From positions 1 through 12,584 of the forward strand of contig RBNI01005430.1 of NCBI GenBank assembly GCA_003990745.1: a DNA stretch of 12,584 nucleotides. The letters run 5' to 3'. The translations under genes were made by a program, and so were the position numbers. The stretch comes from Jimgerdemannia flammicorona (taxonomy: Eukaryota; Mucoromycota; Endogonomycetes; Endogonales; Endogonaceae). Each line of letters begins with the position of its first letter. Within the stretch, counting starts at the first letter, position 1. The notes below the pieces were generated by a model. That model saw only the letters and a list, made by a program, of their open reading frames with translations. It was not told where the DNA came from and ran no database searches. Positions 7,704 through 12,584 of this stretch are shown here, in pieces.

Positions 7704-8277
7704 ATGACTACTGAGATTTATAACTATATCTGTACTGATATTTGGAATAACATTATCAACTGAGCCACCCCTCTCCTGCCTTTCATGAATATCCATAGTC
7801 TAGCACCTCTTTACTTTATAGAAGCTCAATAGAATACTCTGAACATACTCAGTAAAGCCTACTGAATTGAACAAATCTTAAGCTACTATCAGATCAGTCA
7901 TCTTCTGGAAGATATGATTGAACACCACTATGATATAGATATTACCCAGATGTCTCAACACCAGAAACTTATTATCTACAAATATCAAGAACTCTTTTAT
8001 GAGTACAGCACCTTTATTTCCCACCTCTGAGTTATTATAGCTGAAATAGTTACTACTCTGTCCTATGGTCAAATCAATGATATGGTACAAGAACTCAACT
8101 ATAAGTATATTGAGTATATTCAAACTATGGACAGAACCTTCTCATACCCCAATAACTACATCCTACAGATGCCTCAAGTTAAATATACTATGAAGGACAT
8201 CTATGATATAATTTAGTTTAATAATAATGAAGTAGAAGTTAATAATCTCTCTGATACTAATATAATCTTGCTCTGAT
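7704..8277 (+). pseudogene. M(+) ORF remnant, unknown protein
   Basis: From ATG 7704-7706 the frame reads MTTEIYNYI, then after a TGA MNIHSLAPLYFIEAQ, then YYQISHLLEDMIEHHYDIDI, MSQHQKLIIYKYQELFYEYS, VIIAEIVTTLSYGQINDMV, NYILQMPQVKYTMKDIYDI and NNNEVEVNNLSDTNIILL. Five to seven stops interrupt it. The N-terminal 82 codons are supported by the M(-) copy. The predicted protein is mainly helical-looking, rich in Ile, Tyr and Asn, partly through AT bias. I recognise no RT, integrase, transposase or zinc-knuckle motif. It could be a gag/ORF1-type protein, which would suit its position right after the leader, but that is a guess. Confidence 0.4.
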
Positions 8278-8379
8278 CACTCTGCTAACTTTACTAATGA
8301 ACTTATAACAGTTCATAATCATCTATAAGATCTATTGAGATAATGACTACTGGTATAAGTACTAATCTGATTTATATCT

Positions 8380-8640
8380 AATTACTTCAACTATAATGAA
8401 GAAACTAAAGAATATAACCTATACCTCCAAACAACTCTCAAGATCAAACCAACAACCCCATCTCCCAAATATGAACAAAATGAACTACAGCTGCTAGCTT
8501 ATTATAATCCTGCAACTCATAGTACTGTTACTTATAGAAGATATACAGATAGTAAATCTAATGAAAGTAAAGACAATATATCTCTCTTTCACCCACTAAC
8601 TCCATATCTAGTATATAAGACAGATAATACTATTCTGTAG
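8380..8640 (+). pseudogene. M(+) second open stretch, unknown protein
   Basis: About 87 codons are open from near 8380 to the TAG at 8638: NYFNYNEETKEYNLYLQTT, KIKPTTPSPKYEQNELQLL, TYRRYTDSKSNESKDNISLF and so on. The composition is polar with a Lys/Ser/Asn-rich segment, which is more protein-like than random AT-rich sequence. Open, interrupted sequence continues to about 8790 (LLFLDDYFIRDNVIDGDV). No second copy is available in the window to test it and no motif is recognised. Confidence 0.25.
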
Positions 8641-8823
8641 AATAGTGACATAGTTTCAATATATTATTACCTGAGCAAATAGGGAGAAGTAATCTAAGAA
8701 CTACTCTTCTTAGATGACTACTTTATCAGAGATAATGTCATTGATGGTGATGTCATCAAAGACTACTCAGATAGTATCTAAATCTATAGATAGCTTAGCA
8801 GTCATTAGTATAGTTAGATTAGC

Positions 8824-8920
8824 CTTGTATAATGTAACTGCATACTGACTCAGCAGCCAGATGATCTCTTGATATATTAGTTCACACTTGTACTATATGA
8901 CTGCATTTTGACTCAGTAAG
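8824..8920 (+). repeat. M(+) internal direct repeat, 63-bp period, with TGACTCA
   Basis: 8824-8857 and 8887-8920 share cttgta..at.t.actgcat..tgactcag.a. TGACTCA lies at 8846-8852 and 8909-8915, exactly 63 bp apart. The same core is duplicated in the M leader. Confidence 0.55.
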
Positions 8921-9420
8921 GTACTAAGTGCTATATCTATATTTAATATAGTCCAGATAGCCTCTCAGATCTCAGAAACTCAGACATAAACAGATATGAA
9001 TATACAAGAACTCCTGAATACTTCTTGATAATATCTCTTTATATAAACTACTCCTAGTATAATAATATTATAAATAGTAAATAAACCTATTTAATAATTT
9101 CCAAACTACTCTTAAATAAATCTATACCTCATTAGATCCTACTCCTAACCATATCACAAAATTTCCTAATTGGGTATTATCTGCAGTAATATACTGATTA
9201 AACTAAGCTGGTTTTGGTTTTTTGAACTTCTATATTCTGAATATTTAGAACTAGTATAAAAAAGAACTTTGGTTGAAATATTAGTCTGATCTTAAAATCA
9301 ATAAGTATAGAGAATGTACTCTATATGAAATTAATCTTGACCTTAAGAAAACAATCTTCCAGAATATCCAGAACCTCCAGAAAACTCTTCCAGAACTATA
9401 TAATAGTACTTTAATAAGTA

Positions 9421-9774
9421 ATTCTCTTACAGAGGAGTTTTTTTTTATCTCTGACTTTTATTTGAGATTAGAGGGATTATATTGTTCAGTTTCAATATCA
9501 CTAAATCTGATATATAAGTATGCTCTTGTAGTCTTAGATTGATGATCCAGTCCTAGTAAACAGATAAGTCTAGTCTATATATTATTGGAACAAAAGTATG
9601 CAATACTGCTTTTATATAACTAAGATAGTGAGACTATTAATTCTCTCTATAGTCTAAGGACAATAGAGAAGTAGCACTTAGAGGGGGGGGTGAGAGAGGG
9701 TTTTGGTCTATATAATCTAGGTTCTCTTTTAATAAAAAACTATAAGACTTAATTCTATTAAAAAAAAAAAAAAA
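9421..9774 (+). mobile_element. R1, piece 4 of 4, 3' end with poly(A)
   Basis: R homology resumes at gaggagtttttttttatctc, then atttgagattagagggatta (compare R4 near 10350-10395). It ends with the family 3' block ttttggtctatataatctag, AATAAA at 9731-9736 and 15 A at 9760-9774. The part matches what piece 3 lacks, so M(+) split one R copy. It is more diverged than R2 or R3, consistent with R1 being an older host for several insertions. The exact left edge is uncertain by tens of bases. Confidence 0.65.
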
Positions 9775-10683
9775 CAAGATATTATTTTAGTATATTATAG
9801 ACTATATAGAGAGTCAGCTGATCTTAGGCATCAAGTATCAGTATAAGTTATCTGCAGATTTTTAGTATTTGTAATAAGGCTCTCTGAGTTTTGACAAGCT
9901 TCTCAGTAAGCATAGTTCTAGTATAAGTGACTACTTTTTGAATGGTTTTATAATAGAAAAGGAGATGACTATTATAGATAGAAAGATGAGTAATTACAGT
10001 AAACTAATAAAGTATCAGACTAGTGATAGTTATTGAGACTAATGTAGATACTACATCAGTGAGGTCTTTTGATTAATATGGAGTAGTTAGGTTGTAGATA
10101 TTACTCTCAGTAGCTCTTTATAATATATAAGATTAGGCTCTAGTTATTGGAGGTTATTGGGGAGTCTGAGACTATTTAGGTCAGACATTTTGACTATACT
10201 CAACTGAAACTGGAAGCTGATGTGGTAATATAATTAAAACCTATAAACTTGAGTAATAAGATATTGGGAATTTCCTCCTACCTCACATATAAGTTCTCTA
10301 CTCACCTCATTAGGAAGAACCAGGCCTTACCCACTATTCTATTTTTTTGAGGAGTTTTTTCTTTATCTGTTACTCTATTTGAGATAATAGGGGCTATGCA
10401 AATTGACTCAGATATAATCTTATATATACATTGGAGTTTTAGATATACATCTTCAGTTATAGACATATGGTTGATTTTCCCCTAGCAGTAGAAAGAGCAT
10501 GGTGCACAGAATGAGGTATGGGCAACTTTGCCCTGCTACATCTGGTATGGTCAGGCTGCTGAACAATAGCTAGCCTAGGTTCAATAGAGATATAGCACTC
10601 AGAGTAGAGGTAGGAGAGGGTTTTGGCCTATATAGTCTAGGTTCCCTTTCAATAAAAATTTGCAGGGCTTTGAGACTATTAAA
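9775..10683 (+). mobile_element. R4: 3' part of a fourth R copy
   Basis: The sequence begins caagatattattttagtata, aligning with R3 from about 6219, and runs in family order to ttttggcctatatagtctag, AATAAA at 10651-10656 and tttgagactattaaa. Its 5' third is absent because R1 abuts it directly. If R1 inserted into R4, the missing part should lie to the left of the window. Stops are frequent and no frame is readable. Its A-tail appears to have turned into, or been replaced by, the (TA)n tract that follows. Confidence 0.75.
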
Positions 10684-10705
10684 TATATATATATATATAT
10701 ATATA
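10683..10705. repeat. (TA)n microsatellite at the R4 tail
   Basis: About eleven uninterrupted TA units directly follow the R4 3' end, where the other R copies have A-tails. A tail-derived microsatellite is likely. Confidence 0.85.
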
Positions 10706-11475
10706 CAGAACTGATACAACAGAGAAAGAAATATAATTATATGGTCAATGTGATATACAAATAATAAAAGAGTTGTAAATTCAAGCACCGAAACACTAGT
10801 AGTAATATGACAACACTAACATAGCAACACGAACCACCACCTCGATCCCCAACTTGCCTGTTCCAGAGTCGCGTGGGAGTTGCACCTGCAGAGCGCGGAT
10901 TGGGATCTTGTCTTAAGGGGAGAAATCTGCATACATCTCTTCATCCTAACCCTTTCCGGTTCCGACGAGAGCGTGACTTGAAATGACGTATCCTAATGCC
11001 GGAAGCATCCTTCGATTCGGTATATAAACCTAGTTTTAACTGTGCATCTCCTCAACGGCCCGCCATTTCATCTCCTGGTTCCGCATCTCTCGGCCGCGCA
11101 CCAAACATCGGTGGACTTTTGACCCCACGACGCACAAAGCAATTAGCCAACCAGGGTTGGGTTGTGGCAGGCACAAGCCGAGCTACCTATGACACTGTAC
11201 ATTTTCGGCCCATCGCCCTCGAAAACTCAAAGGAGCTTGTCTCACCTTGGTATTGGCCATGTGCACCCTCTTTTTTATATGTAGCAACCACGAAAGTTAT
11301 TAGCTTACCCGTTGCAATGCTCAGGGTACCAGTGCCGGATCGGATTCTGCTCACGCGCTATCGTCCCCTCTCGTCATCCTGCGCGTACAATCTCGATCCC
11401 AAAACCAGGCTGCTCCCTCGGTTTCAAACCAAACCCCTGTTGCCGAAATGCGTCACTAGTTGAGTTTATTTGTTC
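10706..11475. other. Transition and intergenic region, no supported gene
   Basis: To about 10790 the sequence is AT-rich without recognisable repeat homology. CpG and mixed composition then return (cacgaaccaccacctcgatc, cagagtcgcgtgggagttgc). An open frame at 10996-11463 was judged spurious: it is low-complexity in character, has no family resemblance and no intron or start signals beyond an ATG, and ends 74 bp before a much better gene. The stretch probably holds the upstream control region of that gene. No tRNA, rRNA or CRISPR signal was seen. Confidence 0.5.
10984..11028 (+). promoter_or_regulatory. Possible distal promoter: TGACGTA plus TATATAAA
   Basis: TGACGTA (CRE/ATF-like) at 10984-10990 lies 30 bp upstream of a consensus-like TATATAAA at 11021-11028, in DNA that is no longer generally AT-rich. 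It could start a longer leader for the 11537 gene or a separate transcript. Short motifs like these also arise by chance. Confidence 0.25.
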
Positions 11476-11485
11476 TATTTAAATA
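11476..11485 (+). promoter_or_regulatory. TATA-like element before the membrane-protein gene
   Basis: tatttaaata sits 52 bp upstream of the ATG. That would allow a transcription start some 20-30 bp before the codon and a short 5' UTR containing cgattctttgaaaataaaca. Confidence 0.4.
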
Positions 11486-11536
11486 CACCCTGCAACCCGT
11501 GCTTATCCGATTCTTTGAAAATAAACACCAGTTACC

Positions 11537-12405
11537 ATGTCCGTAGCTCCCATCCTTGCCGACACCGAACCATACACAACGACTTCACTCCCCTGGGATA
11601 CCATCCTCCCACCCTGGATTCTCCTTATCGCCCTCCTGACGACGACACTCGTCTTCTGCTGTCTATCCTGCTGCGGCTGGTTCCTCCGCGGCTACCTCCT
11701 ATGGCCGAACGGCGTCGAAGACGGGGACTACAACCGCAGCTGCCGGCGGGTGCACACATGGCCGCTGACAATCCTCCGGTGCGGGATGACGGCCGCCGCG
11801 ACGGCAATGAACGTCCTGTTCGTCGCCCGGCTCGTTTGGTCGCAGGAAACTCTGTCCGCGTCCTACGTCCTCGTGGACCTTGGCATTGTTGCGCTGTGTG
11901 CCATGTGTGTGCTCGACGCTACCGTCGTCGGAGCGTCGAGGAGGTTAGACGAGCGGTCCGCGTGGATGATCTTTGTGATCGCCGTGGTGTCGTGCCTGAT
12001 GACCTTCGTATTCCTGGTCGTCGGGTCGCCGTTCACGCCGAACAAGCCGGATTTTGATGTACCCGGCCGAGTGCGGGTGTCGATGTTGAAAGCGTTGCGA
12101 CCTACATGGCGAACGCGGCTCCTGTTGTTGATTAAGGAGGTGACGATTGGTATTTTGGCGTCGTTTTACGTCCTCCTAGTTGCACCCATAGTTGTGGGAC
12201 AGTACCTGGCGGTCGCAGAACTGGTGGCGGCGGTGCTCGAGATTCTGACATTGAGATTTACTTTGTCTAAGTGGAGAGAAACAGGTAAGCGGCTGAGTGT
12301 AGTATTTATTCGTTACTACCTGGCTCCCAATTCGTCTGATATCACGTATTTCAAATTTCCATTCTAGAAATGCATGCCGATGTGGAGGCGCCAAATCAAC
12401 CCTAA
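11537..12405 (+). CDS. Multi-pass membrane protein of unknown function (2 exons)
   Basis: The coding exons are 11537-12284 and 12368-12405, giving 261 residues. The ATG has A at -3 (ttaccATG) and is the first in its frame. No classical signal peptide is seen; the N-terminal ~24 residues are polar (MSVAPILADTEPYTTTSLPW). Hydrophobic segments are at about 27-50 (with Cys cluster FCCLSCCGWFL), 77-100, 108-132, 142-164 and 196-238, the last long enough for two passes. This gives five or six membrane spans. Charged loops follow spans 1, 3 and 4 (NGVEDGDYNRSCRRV; ASRRLDERSA; RPTWRTR). The tail after splicing is KWRETEMHADVEAPNQP, which is hydrophilic. Codon third positions are GC-rich through most of exon 1 and CpG is common, unlike the repeat block 750 bp away. 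No substrate or family is recognised. A small-molecule transporter-like or fungal orphan integral membrane protein are equally possible. Confidence 0.8.
12285..12367 (+). other. Spliceosomal intron, 83 bp
   Basis: The intron has 5' site GTAAGC at 12285, a branch-like CTGAT at 12336-12340 and 3' site TTCTAG ending at 12367. Size and signals are typical of filamentous fungi. The read-through frame happens to stop on the intron's own terminal TAG, so an unspliced product would be 276 residues with an unrelated hydrophobic/aromatic tail. Confidence 0.8.
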
Positions 12406-12584
12406 ACGAACTTATAAAGCATTTAAAAATGATAACGGCTGCGAACGGGGCCGGAGGACTGCATTCATTTGTTGATGTGTTGTCGTGTTAGACAATCGTT
12501 GTACCATAGCTGTCTTCAATACGGAATCTATATATCTTGTTTATGTACATATTTATATCATTTAACATTCAGGCGTCATAATTA
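12406..12584. other. 3' flank of the membrane-protein gene
   Basis: This is non-coding, AT-richer sequence (acttataaagcatttaaaaa near 12409; tatatatcttgtttatgtac near 12529). No canonical AATAAA is present, but fungal 3' ends often lack it. The stretch probably contains the 3' UTR and cleavage site. No other gene is seen before the window ends. Confidence 0.5.

Larger units (their letters stand above)
7434..9420 (+). mobile_element. M(+): M-family element inserted in R1
   Basis: This is about 2 kb of very AT-rich sequence between R1 pieces 3 and 4. The 5' end is sharp: gaatataag... at 7434 coincides with the end of M(-) at 2015, read on the minus strand. The 3' end is approximate, placed where R homology resumes (gaggagtttttt near 9434). 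Unlike the LINE and R elements it has no poly(A) tail or AATAAA-plus-tail at the right end, and no clear terminal inverted repeat, long terminal repeat or target duplication was found. It carries a 5' leader of about 270 bp, a degraded ORF from 7704, further open stretches at about 8380-8640 and 9300-9420, and an internal 63-bp-spaced duplication. Its class (LTR, LINE-like or DNA) is undecided. Confidence 0.55.

Noticed and set aside
1470..7948. The M inverted pair as terminal inverted repeats of one large DNA transposon or palindrome
   Set aside because: M(+) continues for about 1.5 kb beyond the shared part and interrupts R1, and the centre is filled by independent LINE and R insertions. 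Two separate insertions explain it better.
7878..8123. Minus-strand frame of 81 codons in M(+)
   Set aside because: The plus-strand frame is supported by the homologous M(-) copy. The minus frame begins at a non-ATG codon when read strictly and has no support.
9155..9190. tgggtattatctgc as a primer-binding site of an LTR element in M
   Set aside because: The match to the usual initiator-tRNA complement is poor and no flanking LTRs are present.
10570..10788. Minus-strand frame of 72 codons
   Set aside because: It runs through the (TA)n tract and the R4 3' end. Composition explains it.
10996..11463. Plus-strand frame of 155 codons with ATG
   Set aside because: It shows no family resemblance, membrane segments or plausible domain. 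It lies where the upstream region of the 11537 gene is expected. It was kept as intergenic; RNA-seq could overturn this.
11470..12057. Arg-rich frame overlapping the membrane-protein gene
   Set aside because: It is a shadow of a GC-rich gene in another frame. The other frame has hydrophobic spans, a good ATG context and a matching intron.
12176..12394. Minus-strand frame over the gene's 3' end
   Set aside because: It overlaps exon 1, the intron and exon 2 of the plus-strand gene and has no features of its own.

Overview
The window looks like filamentous ascomycete (Pezizomycotina-type) DNA. About 9.3 kb (roughly 1470-10790) is AT-rich, almost without CpG and full of broken reading frames. 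It is bounded on both sides by CpG-containing DNA: an apparently young LINE on the left and a normal GC-rich gene with a short 83-bp intron on the right. The decay pattern (G->A and C->T differences between copies, TAG/TGA stops) resembles repeat-induced point mutation (RIP). No base counts were computed.

The AT-rich block parses as nested retroelements. I name three families. 'LINE' is a non-LTR retrotransposon with a recognisable reverse transcriptase (RT) and a poly(A) tail. 'R' is a 1.18-kb poly(A)-tailed retroposon with no visible RT, present in four copies. 'M' is an unclassified element with an ORF starting MTTEIYNYI, present in two inverted copies. Layout: 1-1469, the 5' part of a LINE on the minus strand (ORF1). 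1470-2015, M on the minus strand, which that LINE interrupts. 2016-4280, a decayed LINE on the plus strand ending in 24 A. Then R copy R1 (plus) in four pieces: 4281-4360, 5553-5955, 7138-7433 and about 9421-9774. R1 is split by R2 (minus, 4361-5552, with a perfect 19-bp target-site duplication), R3 (plus, 5956-7137, with a 17-bp duplication carrying two G/A differences) and M (plus, 7434-~9420). R copy R4 follows at 9775-10683 and ends in a (TA)n run.

The simplest insertion history is that R4 received R1; R1 received LINE(+), R2, R3 and M(+); LINE(+) received M(-); and M(-) received the young LINE(-). This nests five levels deep, and the left halves of the outer elements should lie beyond position 1.

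The right end (10706-12584) is unique DNA with one convincing host gene. It is a 261-residue multi-pass membrane protein of unknown function (11537-12405, one intron), with a TATA-like element 52 bp before its ATG. It lies about 750 bp from the decayed block.

The least familiar items are R, which behaves like a retroposed gene encoding hydrophobic segments and shares a short 3' tail with LINE(+), and M, whose 5' leader is built of about 31-bp tandem units carrying TGA(C/G)TCA bZIP-type sites. Neither family could be matched to a named one from sequence alone.
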